DNA of 64,000 nt from Nemertoderma westbladi (taxonomy: Eukaryota; Xenacoelomorpha; Nemertodermatida; Nemertodermatidae): NCBI GenBank assembly GCA_032718475.1, contig JAUCBJ010008182.1:34982-98981 (forward strand), written 5' to 3'. The translations under genes were made by a program, and so were the position numbers. This document shows positions 17,031 to 27,942 of this stretch, piece after piece; position 1 is the stretch's first letter; every line of letters starts with the position of its first letter. The notes beneath the pieces were generated by a model. The model was not told the origin of the DNA, searched no databases, and saw nothing but the letters and a program-made list of their open reading frames with translations.

Positions 17031-18620
17031 TTCCTTGAACCCTTCTACAACTCCGACGCTCAGTGTAATGCCTTTACTCGAGCAGGATTTAGTATATTTC
17101 GAGACGTGTATCTTCGCTGTGCGGGATCTCTTATCGAAAGACCATCTATGTTTACATTGTTACCCTATGAAGGAGAACGTATCGTGGAAATTACGGATGA
17201 ATCACGGCAGACGCGCGCGCCTATCGGTCACCTTGGTGATGAATTCGAAGTAACTACTACGATCGCCGACGATCCTTTAGAGGAACTTCTTGAGATAGAA
17301 AGGAACCTCCCGAAGAAATCTCAGACGGAGATTCGACAACTTGAAGCAACAGATGCTATAGTTTGTATACAACCTTCAGAAACCTACCAACCCATAGACC
17401 CAGATGATTACGATTATAGTATGGGAGGAAGCGCTCGACCGATTGGAGATCTTATATACGAACGAGTGTGGTACCCTGCCAATACGATGTGTAGTAAATG
17501 TGGCGTCGCTGGACATCATATGGCAAAGTGCAGTGGAAAGCACATTACTACGACTCAACTAATCTGTGGATGGTGTGGGGATCAAGGGTCTCATACCTTT
17601 TATACTTGCTGGAGATTTATGGCTCAATGTACTTACTGCAATATAAAGGGACATCGAGCATCTGAATGCCAACTAAGAGACATACCTTATGAACACGAAT
17701 CTGTAAAACTCGTGAGGAAATTATTTGATGAGTGGGAAGATTTAGCCGACGAACATGTATCGGCACAAAGAAGACGGTTTCCGATGAGAGCGCATCTCGG
17801 ATTTTGGGCGGTAAATCCTCAAACGATGATGTCGGAAGGATATATCTCCGCTATGCCCCAATATGACGAACTTATCGAGGTTGTCGATATTTTGCCCCAC
17901 GACAGCGGATTCCGAGTGGTGCGCGAGTATCTACTACAGATTCACCCGGATAACAAAAACACGTGGAATTTTCAGAAAGTCGTTAATCGGATTACGTATG
18001 GTGAATTTGATCGTTTCCGAACTGAAAAGCGGAACAAGGGAGCTTGGTTAACCGTCGCATGGGCGTACCGAGCCGCGTTTTACCATAAACGTATACGAGC
18101 GAGCGTATTCGAGGAAGAGGAGGTCCTAGAGGCGACAAATATACCAGCCACTCCGGTTGCGCCGTCTGCACGTCACCCTCGGGAGGACGGGCAGGGTAGG
18201 ATCATACGGGTCCAGAAAGTGGGCCAACAATTAAAGAAAATTATTAATGTAGAAGAACGCAAGGGAGTTGAGCCGACTATTCGAGTTACTCGGGATACGG
18301 TATCGCTTCCAAGAGAACCAGTAGGAGGATCGGGACATACACCAGCTGATCAACAGGGGGCGCAAGCTACTCTTGGGTCTGCGTCGTCCGCCTTTCGCGC
18401 GTTCCCAGACGTTCTACCAACTGTAGTGACGACTGATCGGTCACGAGGAATCGGTCGAGGTTTTGGGATGCCAAATAGACGAATTTGCGAGGAAATAGTC
18501 GCACCGTCTCTCAACGTCCCAGGTAAACCAGTGACTCGCCCCACGAGTCCCATATCGCGAGCAAAGTCACCTGTGCGCAGTTTTCGAGGACGCGGCAGGG
18601 CTCGATCCACTAAGCGATAA
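17031..18620 (+). CDS. ORF2 second part: triple zinc-knuckle, Arg-rich C-terminal region
   Basis: Open in the same frame after the TGA at 17028-17030, giving ~1241 codons in total if the stop is read through or is a point mutation. The first internal ATG is at 17106. Counting from it, three zinc knuckles follow at residues 129-142 (CSKCGVAGHHMAKC), 154-168 (CGWCGDQGSHTFYTC, one residue longer) and 175-188 (CTYCNIKGHRASEC). An unrecognised ~200-residue part and a basic Ser/Arg/Gly-rich tail ending FRGRGRARSTKR complete it. Knuckles plus a basic tail point to RNA or single-stranded DNA binding. Copy 1 retains this part with only a few amino-acid differences, most base changes being silent by eye, which suggests past selection. 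Confidence 0.7.
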   Translation, partial: FLEPFYNSDAQCNAFTRAGFSIFRDVYLRCAGSLIERPSMFTLLPYEGERIVEITDESRQTRAPIGHLGDEFEVTTTIADDPLEELLEIERNLPKKSQTEIRQLEATDAIVCIQPSETYQPIDPDDYDYSMGGSARPIGDLIYERVWYPANTMCSKCGVAGHHMAKCSGKHITTTQLICGWCGDQGSHTFYTCWRFMAQCTYCNIKGHRASECQLRDIPYEHESVKLVRKLFDEWEDLADEHVSAQRRRFPMRAHLGFWAVNPQTMMSEGYISAMPQYDELIEVVDILPHDSGFRVVREYLLQIHPDNKNTWNFQKVVNRITYGEFDRFRTEKRNKGAWLTVAWAYRAAFYHKRIRASVFEEEEVLEATNIPATPVAPSARHPREDGQGRIIRVQKVGQQLKKIINVEERKGVEPTIRVTRDTVSLPREPVGGSGHTPADQQGAQATLGSASSAFRAFPDVLPTVVTTDRSRGIGRGFGMPNRRICEEIVAPSLNVPGKPVTRPTSPISRAKSPVRSFRGRGRARSTKR

Positions 18621-18972
18621 AAGGGAGGGCAAGGGTGGACGGAGGACTCGTGAGCCTTTCTTGTGAATTTGTGATTTATTTGAATTATATATTTTATATT
18701 TAATTAGTAAGTCTTGTATTCTGGAAAAAACTCATATTTAGTAAGATTTATATTTAGTAAGATTTATATTTAGTAAGAATTTATATTTAGTAAAGATTTA
18801 TATTTTGTAAGAATTTATATTTTATATTTGTGATTATTCCGAACTTATGCAATTTATATTGTTCCGAATACTATGCAATTTATATCTTGTAAGCAGTATT
18901 TGTATTTACAGTGAAACAGAAAGTAAGAGTAGATGGAAGACTCGTGGGCCTTTCTTATAGTTTTATTTTAGA
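18621..18972 (+). other. AT-rich tail with purine tract before the 3' LTR of A
   Basis: AT-rich, no gene supported. It has repeated TATATTTAGTAAGATT-like units and dispersed motif copies at 18641 and 18935. A purine-rich run (18913-18933, 18 of 21 purines) directly precedes TGGAAGACTCG at 18934 and is the best candidate for the polypurine tract priming plus-strand synthesis. The LTR may therefore begin at 18934 or, by comparison with copy 1, at 18973. Confidence 0.55.
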
Positions 18973-19415
18973 TGGAAGACTCGCGAGCCTTTCTTATTGT
19001 TTTCATTTATTTGTATTTGTAATTGTTTGAATTTATGCAATATTGAGATGCAATAGATTTATATTGGTGAATTTAATTTAGATTTATATTGTACTTACTT
19101 AGTAAAGCCTTAAATACGTAAAGTTTGAATTTGTAATTATTTTTGTATCGAATCATTACGTAAAAAGGAAGTATTGTTTGAAATTTAATTGTAAATATGT
19201 AAGTACGCCCTAAGTATTCTATAGTTTGATTGATTATTGGTGAAAACCGTATATTTTATGCACGATAATATCCTGTTTTCATGGAGCGGTATAGAATTAT
19301 ATTCCCTAAATGCCGTGGATTTTCAAAATTTTATTTTATTCGGATTAACTTTGTAAAGATTGCTTTGAGTTCTCATTCGTATTGGTTCTATCATTTGTGC
19401 ATCTATCGGTCAAGT

Positions 19416-19493
19416 GGTTCAGTAGCTCAGTCGGTAGAGCGTTGGAAATTATATGTGTAGTAGGTATTGAGTTCGAATCCTAGTAAGTGCGAA
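19416..19493 (+). other. tRNA-like segment, second LTR
   Basis: Counterpart of 3501-3578 with the A- and B-box strings intact and two visible differences (TCGGTAGAGC in the D arm, TATTGAG in the T arm). The T stem pairs slightly better here. Still not a folding tRNA. Confidence 0.5.
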
Positions 19494-19658
19494 TTATTTT
19501 TTGTACAGAATTTCAACTCATTTAAATTAACCGCTACAAATTAATTGCATTTGTCTGTACCAATGAGACTGTAGTTATTTGATTGTAACCAATGTCGTGC
19601 AAGTTATATATTAGCTGGACCAATAGCTATCTTTAAAACCCCGTTAGAACCCATAGAA

Positions 19659-19707
19659 CAATCGAGAATTTTCTCGATTGATTGCGGCACAAATTTAGTA
19701 TATAAAG
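19659..19707 (+). promoter_or_regulatory. Palindrome and TATA box of the 3' LTR of A
   Basis: The 22-bp inverted repeat (19659-19680) and TATATAAAG (19699-19707) are unchanged relative to the 5' LTR, whereas the sequence right after the TATA box is not conserved. Confidence 0.55.
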
Positions 19708-21218
19708 GTGCGATTTGTTCATTAGTTATCAATCTCTATCTCAATCTTATACATTCATTATCTCAGTGCATTCTATCTATATCTTTCTGATTTCATTAGT
19801 TATTATCTTATCTGTTTGATTTTGTAATAAAAGTTAGAAATACTTGTCAAACTCAGCCCTTTTCTATCTGTTTTATCATGGATTCACTACGGTGAACAAA
19901 CTTAAGGGACAGGATGGCCAGCTAGAGATCGGGCCGCAGCAATGAACGGGAACATCGGGGGAATGTAGACGAGAGACAACCCGCAATACCATCTAGAGTT
20001 ATTCGCCCATCGCCTGAAAGGTTAGACAGCGTTCGATCCTTGCTACCTAAGTGTAAGACCAAAAGATCAAAAGGTAGACGTAGTGACACGCTGTAAGCCT
20101 AAAATTACATCATAGGGACTGTACTGTCTTGATTCAGGAAAAACCGCAGTAGACCTTCATATTCCTACGGGGGGAGGGAGAGAGAGCAGAGATACTAGTA
20201 CGCAGATAGGACATAGGCACACCAGTACAAAGCATACAAATTGGTTAGGGTGCAGCAAACTGTACGCTTAACTCTTGCTAAGTACAGGTGCGTCTGTGAC
20301 TATTTGCCGTACAACGGTGTCCATTACATCAGAACTTGTAGGCTAGGGGGGTTGCTGTGTTTTCACCTGAATTGAGATTGTACCGTTCAGGCGGTAGGGC
20401 AGTTTACAGCTAGGCGCAAATAAATTGAGGCTATCAGGGATATACTAACATCTACCGTGTCCCCGCCAACGCCCTAATAGGAAGTTACCCGGACTACCTG
20501 GGTGACTAAAATTCTAGATAGGAGCCAGGATAGCTATTAGTAACTGTACGCCTACAGTAGTAAACTAACACATCTCTTCTTAGTATCAGGGACCTGGTAC
20601 CTAAAATTGCCGAATTCTGGGCGTAGTATTAACCTTATGCCTGAATTTGAGTCCTGGAAATATGCAAGAGGGGAAGGAACCTTATCATTCGTGAGTATTG
20701 GACCTACAAGTTATAAAATTAGAATATTCGTAAAATGCACACCATACCCAGTAATTATATATGTGAAGGAGCAAAACTGCCTTTGACCATTCAGAATTAA
20801 CACACGCGCATTAGAAATTATTTACACCTCAAAATATATAAAATTAACTTTTGTCCTTACTGCACTTTGCTCGCTAGTTAGACATCTCCAAATCTCTGCC
20901 TGTACCTAGCTAGCGTCCCTTTGCCCAACCATATAAATCACACCGCGGCAAAGTATACGAGCCCCTTAGTCCGTCAGTGAGTCAGCCTGATTTTAGGATT
21001 CGCTGCGCGGGATTTTGTTTTATCGAAGTTTGTCTGCTCGTAGACTGTTTTCTGCCTCACCGGTTATAAGAGATCGATACTGCAATATATTCGCTTACTT
21101 AGAGTTTACTGTTTTGGTGAGAAGGTCGGATTTATGATTTGATTTACAAACTTTACAGTAAGATATTGCAGGTATTGTTACCGTCTCTTCCAATAGTAGG
21201 AATAGGCGTATCTCTTCA

Positions 21219-24083
21219 ATTACTCGATGATACGACCTGTCTGCCACCGCTTACGTGGAAGATCTGATTCCACAATAAGGACCATGTCTCCGGCGCTGAC
21301 GTTTTCTTGCTGCGCAAACCACTTGGTTCGAAGTTGTAGCGTAGGCAGATAATGTTTTTCGAAATGGTCAGCGAAACAACGGGATAATAACTGCATAAGT
21401 TGCCAAGTTTGTCGGCAGTATTTGTCTCCGTCCGTGATTTCCGATTGTGGGAGCATGGCTACAGGTTTCATCAGTAGGAAATGCGCGGGTGTTAGCGCTT
21501 CTAGGGAGTCGGGACTCGATGAGACTGGCATAAGCGGTCTCTCGTTAAGATAGGCAGCGATTTCTTCCATTAACGTCCGCAAAAGTTCGTCGGTGAGATA
21601 CACGCGGCAGGGCACTATAAAGTGAAATGCGGTCTTCACGCTCGCTCCTTATTAATCTCTCCCAACTTCCTCCCCACCAAGGGGCATCGGCGGCGTTGAA
21701 GGTCCAGCTAGATGCTGTTACCCTTAGCTGATCGTCCACCTGTCTTTGGTTCCAATCTTTAACATAAGCTTTGATCTCATAATTGGCGCCAATGAAGTTC
21801 GTTCCCTTATCAGATCTCATCGTGTTACTAGTTCCAAAGCGAGCGATCTGTCGTCGTAAGCTTAATAGGAAGCTGTTGGTAGATAAATCGTTCACCATAT
21901 CGAGATGGATAGTTCTACAAGTCATACAAACAAAGATGACACACCATCTCTTGACTATAGTCCTAGCACGATATACTTCAATAGGGCCAAATAAATCCAC
22001 ACCGGTATTAGTAAAGGGTGGTTCATAGAAGCTTACTCGTTCCCTAGGTAATTCTGCCTCTCGCTGTGTTAAAGGCCTACTGAATGCTTTCCTACAGGGT
22101 ATACAGTTCCTAAGAACTTGGTTCAGAGCTCTACGGGGTTTATGGAAATAATAGCGAGTTCGAATTTCGCTAAGAACTCGTTCTCTACCAGCATGGTAAA
22201 GCCTACTTTGAACATCTACAATCATCTTGATTTGTATTTCAAGATTTCTAATGAGTTTGGGAAACTTAGTGTCAAAGGATAATGGAGCATTAGTTAATCT
22301 CCCTCCAACACGTATTAACCCATCTATCATTGTGCTAGAGAAACGACCCCTTAAGCGCGTCTGTGGATTTCTCAACAACAGGAAATACTTATCGGAATCT
22401 TCATAGCATTGCAGGAGTCTCAGTATCTGCTTATTGGTTTCTTCATGCTCTTGATAACTGAGCTTTTCCGTCAGAAACCTATCCGATACTTTATATTTGG
22501 GAAGATCTTTAATAGCATGGACCTGCGTGGATGTCAGTGGAGCGGTATCACTAGCGATCTTCGTCCTGGAGTAGTGATGATGGAAGCATCGCTTCAAATA
22601 CACAACGGCCTTACAAAGCCGATTCCAGGAGCTATAGTGATTTATTGCTCTCTGCAGGAGAGGTGAGAGTTCCTGCGAGACGTCTGGTGTTCCAGATTTC
22701 CAGTCTCTTTCTCTAATTTCCACAACAGATTTATTTGTGGCGGGGAAGTTTAGATCCACAGCGTCATCCCCGGAAATGTGTAGTACAGACAGATCTATCA
22801 CGGGTTTAAATAACTTTGATTTACTCGTTCGGGTTTTAGGTTTGACTTTCTCCGCTCCCTTGGCTTGTCTAATCTCAGCCGTGGTGAGATGAGGAGGCCA
22901 TTCATCCTCTTCTTTACTTAGGAAGTCGGGTCCTCCTAACCAGTCTGGAGTATCTATCAGTTCTTGAGGAGTTGCTCCTCTGGAGGCGATGTCGGCTGGA
23001 TTAATCGTCCCAGGGCAATGTCTCCATTGATCTACATTAGTGCGACTAAGTATAATGGCTACTCTGTTGGTAACGAAGACGCTGAACTGACAGACTTCAT
23101 TGGTTATATACTCCAAAACGAGTAAAGCATCAGTCCAATAGACAGTTTTCTCCAGTGGATAGTCGATCTGTTCTGTTACATTCCGGCCGATGGCTGTAGC
23201 GTATAGAGCCGCCTTTAACTCCGCTCGAGGAACTCGTAATTTATTATTTATCAAGGCCTTAGAGGTAACCAAGGCAACTTTGATTCCATCCGGAGTTTCA
23301 ACCCTCAGGTAGGCTACTATACCTATTCCCATATCGCTGGCGTCTCCAAACACATGGAGTTGATAGGAAACGTGGGGAGAACGTGACCAAAATATGAACG
23401 GGAAATCCTAAAGTTGTCGATGGATGGTAGAGATCTTCCCATTTCATCCACTTCTTTAGTAGTTCTCCCTTAAGTGGATCGTCCCACGAGTGGTTTTCAA
23501 GCCACATTTGTTGCACTAAACTCCGAGCAACCAATATAACTGGGCTAATAAATCCCAATGGATCGAAATAAGTGCTCAGGATACTTGAACAAATCCGTTA
23601 AGTTCGAACTGGATTATCTCGCTGTTTTAGCTGGAAAAACAGGATATCTCTCTCCGTGTCCCATTTCAAACCAAGCATCTTGGTTTCCGGAAGATCGTCT
23701 TTGATAAGGTCTAGATCTTTAACACCTCGGTCTTCTACGGGGATCGATTCCAGAAACTCACGGGAGTTATTAGTGAATTTGGTTAGTCGAAATCCACCAT
23801 GTTTCAAGCACTCTACCGTTCCCTTAGCAACATCAATGGCTTCTTCCACCAATGGGAGGGACTTTAAATTGTCGTCCATGTATATATCCCGTTTGATGTT
23901 GTCGATAACCGCTTTAGAGAAGGCGTCTCGGTTGTCATCAGCAGTGGTACGCACTACTGAACAAGCGTTCGAGGGGCTCGAGATGATCCCGAAAGCCTGG
24001 ATGGTCATCCAGTACTCCACCAGTTTTTGGTTGAGGTCTCCTTCAGGCCACCACAGAAATTGTAGGCTGTCTCGATCCCTATC
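21219..24083 (-). pseudogene. Pao element C: RT C-terminal half, RNase H and integrase (3' half of C/D)
   Basis: Reads leftward. It starts within the RT just after motif A (DRDSLQFLWWPEGD around 24070-24030) and shows the YMDD box (in 24020-23598), the RT thumb (FDPLGFISPVIL), RNase H (FGDASDMGIGIVAYLR, WRHCPGTINPADIASRG) and an integrase with LYHAGRERV, GVDLFGP, RSDKGTNF and GGSWERL. The C-terminal domain is cut off at 21219 by the element A LTR; the TAA there arises at the junction. Disruptions are an in-frame TAA near 23590, a frameshift at ~23360-23400 and another at ~21640. D (39706-44796) supplies the missing N-terminal half, and element B lies between them. Confidence 0.85.
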
Positions 24084-24088
24084 CAGCG
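24084..24088 (+). repeat. Target-site duplication CAGCG, left of element B
   Basis: CAGCG directly precedes TGTTACGG, the start of the element B LTR, and recurs at 39701-39705 directly after its end TTTAACA. The flanking sequences are the two halves of one Pao RT, which independently confirms the insertion point. Confidence 0.85.
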
Positions 24089-24128
24089 TGTTACGGTATA
24101 TGGCGCTGTATCCATATTATTAGTCATC

Positions 24129-24210
24129 ATGCAGTATGCAATATTAGTCCGTTATGCAGTATGCAATATTAGTCCGTTATACTGTACGTAATATTAGTCC
24201 ATTGTGCAGC
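24129..24210 (+). repeat. 25-bp tandem repeats in U3 of element B
   Basis: Roughly three copies of a unit containing GCAGTATGCAATATTAGTCC, the third and later ones degenerate. Repeats of this size in U3 often act as enhancers, but no known factor site is recognised. Confidence 0.6.
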
Positions 24211-24615
24211 ATGATATTTTAGATAAGGCATAATAACGCAGTGGTATTTAGGTAGGGAAATCAAAACGCCTATATATTTGAAACCATCCATTTTGTATAG
24301 TATGTAGCCCTACCTACGTAATTTTGTATTAGGATATATGTAGATAGTTCCAGGGTAGCGAGTTTATTCGGACCCTGGATTTTGTGCTTGCTGATATTAG
24401 TTTGATAGGGCCAGCATATAGGGACGCCGTCCTGGCCATTCAGCAGCCAGAGACGTGATCCATTACCATATATGGTAATAATTTGAGCAATAGGGCTACA
24501 ATCCGGCCTCCTTATTGGATTAACTGCTTCCAGGTTGGTCTAATGCTAGCATGGACTGGAGAGCCAATAGGAGAGCGATTGAGTCACCCTATTGCATCAT
24601 CCCATATGGATCACC

Positions 24616-24622
24616 TATAAAT
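24616..24622 (+). promoter_or_regulatory. TATA box of the element B 5' LTR
   Basis: TATAAAT about 530 bp into the LTR, with several ATTGG/CCAAT motifs in the preceding 120 bp. Since the 3' LTR lacks this region, this is the only promoter copy left to element B. Confidence 0.5.
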
Positions 24623-26267
24623 TGGCGGTGTGCCGGTAGAGCCTTACTGTTTTGACCTGTTATCAATCGATTCAACCTTCACTGCTGTTGTACTTGCTGA
24701 GCTGTCTCTATTCAATTTTGACGGATTTTAGAGTATTTTTGCAATTTGATTAATTTCTTGAAATGATTTGCTAGTGCGATTACTCTTGCTTGTGTTTCTC
24801 AATTAATTCCTTCGATTACTGCTAATTACAACTGAACTATGATTTCTACCTTTTGATTAATGGTTCTATGTGATTCTTTTCTGCGCAATAATCCTAAGGG
24901 ATTTCTGTGACTGTCAGACTTTGTGATTTGCATGCGCCGCTACGGTAGCTATTAGCATAATGGAGGGCTAAGGCGCCAGTGGGCGGTGGGCACATCGGGG
25001 GGTTGAGCGACTAAGGGAGAGCGGAGGATTCAAAAGCGGGCAACGCTGGCGGGGGTCAACGTTGCGGTCGGGCAGTTTGGACTGTGGGTTGGAGACCGCT
25101 CGCCGGTACAGTAATTAGGGGGCTGATGATCCAAGGTTTTGTCTCTATTTAGTATTAGGGGGCAGGAATTGGGTTAGTTAGGAAGCCTAGATGTACCCGG
25201 GAGGGGCCTGCATACCTTACAGTAAGTAAGTAAGTAAGTAAGTAAGTTGCGAGTAAGTAGATTGCGAATTAGTCAATTGCGAATTATTATGTTGCGAATT
25301 ATATAATTGCAGATTGTATAATTGCAAGTCGTGCTATTGTGATCTGTGATTGCTGACGCTGATTGGTGTGTTACTAAAGTGTGCCTATGATTACGAATGC
25401 TTAGATAGGCGCTCTTTTCCCTTTGATTGATTCTATCTCTTAGTTTACCGTAAATAATTACTGATTAGGTCAAAGTAATACAGTATTTTAGGCTGTTACA
25501 TATTTGTGACTGTAATTAATTAGTAAAATTAAGAATTAGTACGCAGCATAGCGGAGAGTAGCTAAGGTAATAATTAGAGTACCGTAAACTATTCACGTTG
25601 AGCGGTTATTTGAATTAGCGGGCAATAAGCTAGATCGCAATAGTTAGTACGCAAGACACTAGTAAGTTGCTGGCCTAAAGCCAGCTGCAGGCAAGTTTAG
25701 ACCCAGAGCGGTAACACCTACGAAAGACATTGTACTGTACCAATTTTGATTTATTTAAATATTCTCGCATTCACACATTTCGTTAGGGAACCCTCCGTAT
25801 TCGCGATTAGAAAAGACGTAGGCATTAGCGTACTTCAACAGTAGTAAAATTAGGCGTAAGAATATACTCTGAGTGCAAAGCCCCTCGCACTCGTCTTAAG
25901 TAAGCTTAGGGAGCCGACTCGGGTTTATTGTTTTGGTTATTCCCGCGTGGCTCATAGATTCGAACAGTTAGCTCTCTATCGAGCGATCGGTAGAGAAAGG
26001 AACAAGCGATTTTGCAGGAGCTGTGTAAATTTAGTAAAATATATTAGCGGACGGCAGATTAGCGCCATCCAACGGTAAGTAGCGGTTTTGTATTTAGCAA
26101 CCCTTACAATTTAGTAATAGCACGCTCCTGATCCCCTTTACTTAACAGTAGAGCAGTCTTTGTGTCTTATTGGTTAGGCGAGAGCTCATTAGGTTGGCAG
26201 AGAGGTATACGGGTATTTGTCTGTTCAACAGTTCTGCTGTTAGTATAGGTGTCGCGGTTGTTTAACA

Positions 26268-26364
26268 GTAAGGTATGCCTGGTTTTGCTGTACTGCGTAC
26301 AGTAAATACAAATTAGATTACTGTATTAGGCACTGTACTGCGTACAGTAGAACATCGAGTGTAT
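26268..26364 (+). other. Element B leader, part before the LINE insertion
   Basis: Starts directly after the LTR with GTAAGGTATGCC. The string TAACAGTAAGGTATG spanning the LTR border (26263-26277) recurs at 27978-27992 and 28080-28094, so the leader is built of degenerate ~100-nt repeats that include the LTR terminus. No primer-binding site was recognised. Confidence 0.5.
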
Positions 26365-26380
26365 TCTTAGGCTGATTGGT
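26365..26380 (+). repeat. Target-site duplication of the LINE, left copy
   Basis: TCTTAGGCTGATTGGT at 26365-26380 is repeated exactly at 27943-27958. The 16-bp length and the adjacent T run fit target-primed reverse transcription. Confidence 0.8.
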
Positions 26381-27942
26381 TTTTTTTTTTTTTTTTTACT
26401 CAAAAGCCTCCATATATTATAATATTAACAAACAATAATTCGAATATAAAAACGCACCAAAACAAGTACAAATATAACCCACCACCAGCTGATTCAAACT
26501 GTTACCTAGCAACAATACAAACAATACAAATTGGTTCAGTACCCATCACCAGTCTGCCACTCTGCCACTGCCAGTACCCAACAAACCCGCCAGACCTCTA
26601 ACTTCTAAGCCGTCCCGGGGTCCGAGTCCGCGTTCGCCCACACAATGGACGCGTCCGCCACCGCTGCCCGCACCGGTCTTCTAGCGGCCGACCGAAACCC
26701 ACGGAGGCACATCAGGGACGACCGGAGTAAGGCGAAGTTGATGCGTCGCCGCACCCACGCTACCGACTCCGGGTAGGGAACCCGTCGTTTCTCCGACAGC
26801 CTCAATGCCAGCCGCTTCACAAACTGCTTCGCAGCCGGCGCCATGCCCCCGAAAGCGGAAAATATGAGGGGGGTGAAGGTTGAGTGCTCAACCTCACGGA
26901 TCCGCTCCTCGTATCTCCGGATCTTCCTCGCCTCGTGATGGAGGTGGGCGGCGTCCAGCGACATCGCTGCGTTGGTGTCCGCCAGCGGGTTGAACACCGA
27001 CACGTCGATAAACATCTTCTGGAAGCGGTTGCCCCAGAATCCGCTTACCGACACGTCGAGTCTCGCCTGCTGGTCCGTCGAGGTGGACCGGAGAGTGAAG
27101 GACTCCCCCGTCAGCGGCTGGAGCATCGGCTCGACAGCCACGTTGTGGGCCACCTCAGTCAGGGAGTCGGCGACGAAATCGCGGATCTCGTTGTGTCTGA
27201 TTGAGGGGAACCCCCCAGTGGGACACGACAGAACGTGGGAAGGAGAAAATCGCGACCCACAGACACAACGAGAGGGAAGATTTCTTGGCGACCAACCGTA
27301 CCGGAGACAAACTGCGTCACGGAACTCTTCCTTGGACAGGTGAGTGTCGTGCAACGTTAAGGGTTTGGTATTTAGCCAGGCAGACGCACCTTTCTCAGTA
27401 GTTAGTCCGCACAAATTGTGCATTTCACTACTTAATTTGTCATAAACCTCCTCCTTTTTAGCTTTCGCTACCACAGAGGAGGAGGCTGCAACTAACTTCG
27501 CTACGTGCGTCTGCTCTTCCCTAATCGTCACCATTGACTCACCCTCCATGGAGATGAACGGGTCGCAGATCCTCCGGGAGTTCTCGTATTGGGGTCGTAG
27601 ATCCTCGGGAACCGGGATCCCCAGCCCCCCATCCCGAACCGGTAGCGACAGCAACTCGCGTTCCGTCGCCGATACCGCCGGCCGGTCAATGATCCGGCAG
27701 AGGCACTGTTCCACGGCCTCCTCCAACTTCCCAAAAGAATCCGTGGCCCCTGGGACGACGCGCGCCAAGAACCGCCACCGGCAGGAGAGACCGAAGGCGA
27801 GGCCGGCGTACGCGCAGTGCGGGTCGACTGCGGCGATGGTGGCGAGGCGATCCACGTCGGCGGCGAACTCCTCCACCTTCCGCTCGGTGTACTCGCGCTG
27901 GAACTCCTCGGTCCCGATTACTCCGCCGAGGCTTAGTCTTAG
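26381..27942 (-). mobile_element. 5'-truncated LINE inserted in the leader of element B
   Basis: The T run at 26380-26397 is the poly(A) tail read on the opposite strand. The 3' untranslated region spans 26398-26604 and the coding part 26605-27942. The left end in the element's own sense (27942) cuts into the RT, so the copy is dead on arrival. It is more GC-rich than its surroundings by inspection. Confidence 0.8.
26605..27942 (-). pseudogene. LINE ORF C-terminus: RT thumb, CCHC finger, REL-type endonuclease
   Basis: About 445 residues remain. The N-terminal part is an RT C-terminal region (LGGVIGTEEF, then HCAYAGLAFGLSCRW, then LPVRDGGLGIP). A CxC-x7-H-x4-C cluster follows (CVCGSRFSPSHVLSC), then a segment with RHNEIRD, ARLDVSVSGFWG and FIDVSVFNP, which resembles the restriction-like endonuclease of R2/R4/NeSL-type LINEs. 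The frame is open to the stop at 26605. The family is widespread in marine invertebrate genomes; the exact clade is not settled here. The frame extends upstream to 27966, but those codons belong to the target. Confidence 0.65.

Larger units (their letters stand above)
18973..21218 (+). repeat. 3' LTR of element A
   Basis: Matches 3058-5295. Similarity stops at TCTTCA (21218), where the interrupted Pao element C begins on the opposite strand. The tRNA-like segment (19416-19493), CCAAT boxes, palindrome, TATA box (19699-19707) and AATAAA (19826) are retained. The segment just past the TATA box (about 19717-19885) is largely unlike the 5' LTR. The element A array therefore appears to have inserted into the C-terminal domain of C; the other flank is outside the window, so no target duplication can be checked. 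Confidence 0.7.
24089..26267 (+). repeat. 5' LTR of element B
   Basis: 2179 bp with perfect 5-bp inverted termini TGTTA...TAACA, bordered on the left by the target duplication. The U3 part has 25-bp tandem repeats (24129-24210) and TATAAAT (24616-24622) with ATTGG/CCAAT motifs upstream. An (AGTA)n microsatellite lies at 25221-25247. From 25099 to 26267 it matches 38532-39700 with no length difference and no mismatch noticed in the parts compared, implying a young insertion. The first 1010 bp have no match at the 3' end because the 3' LTR is truncated there. Confidence 0.85.

Noticed and set aside
14895-18620. ORF2 as an envelope protein or a captured host gene
   Set aside because: No signal peptide or transmembrane segment; zinc knuckles and presence in two divergent elements argue against both.
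14657-21218. An LTR starting at TGAGT after ATCAAAAAG, which would place ORF2 inside a 6.5-kb LTR
   Set aside because: Element B LTR ends are fixed by its target duplication as TGTTA...TAACA, and its 5' LTR holds no ORF2, so the conserved TGAGT block is internal.
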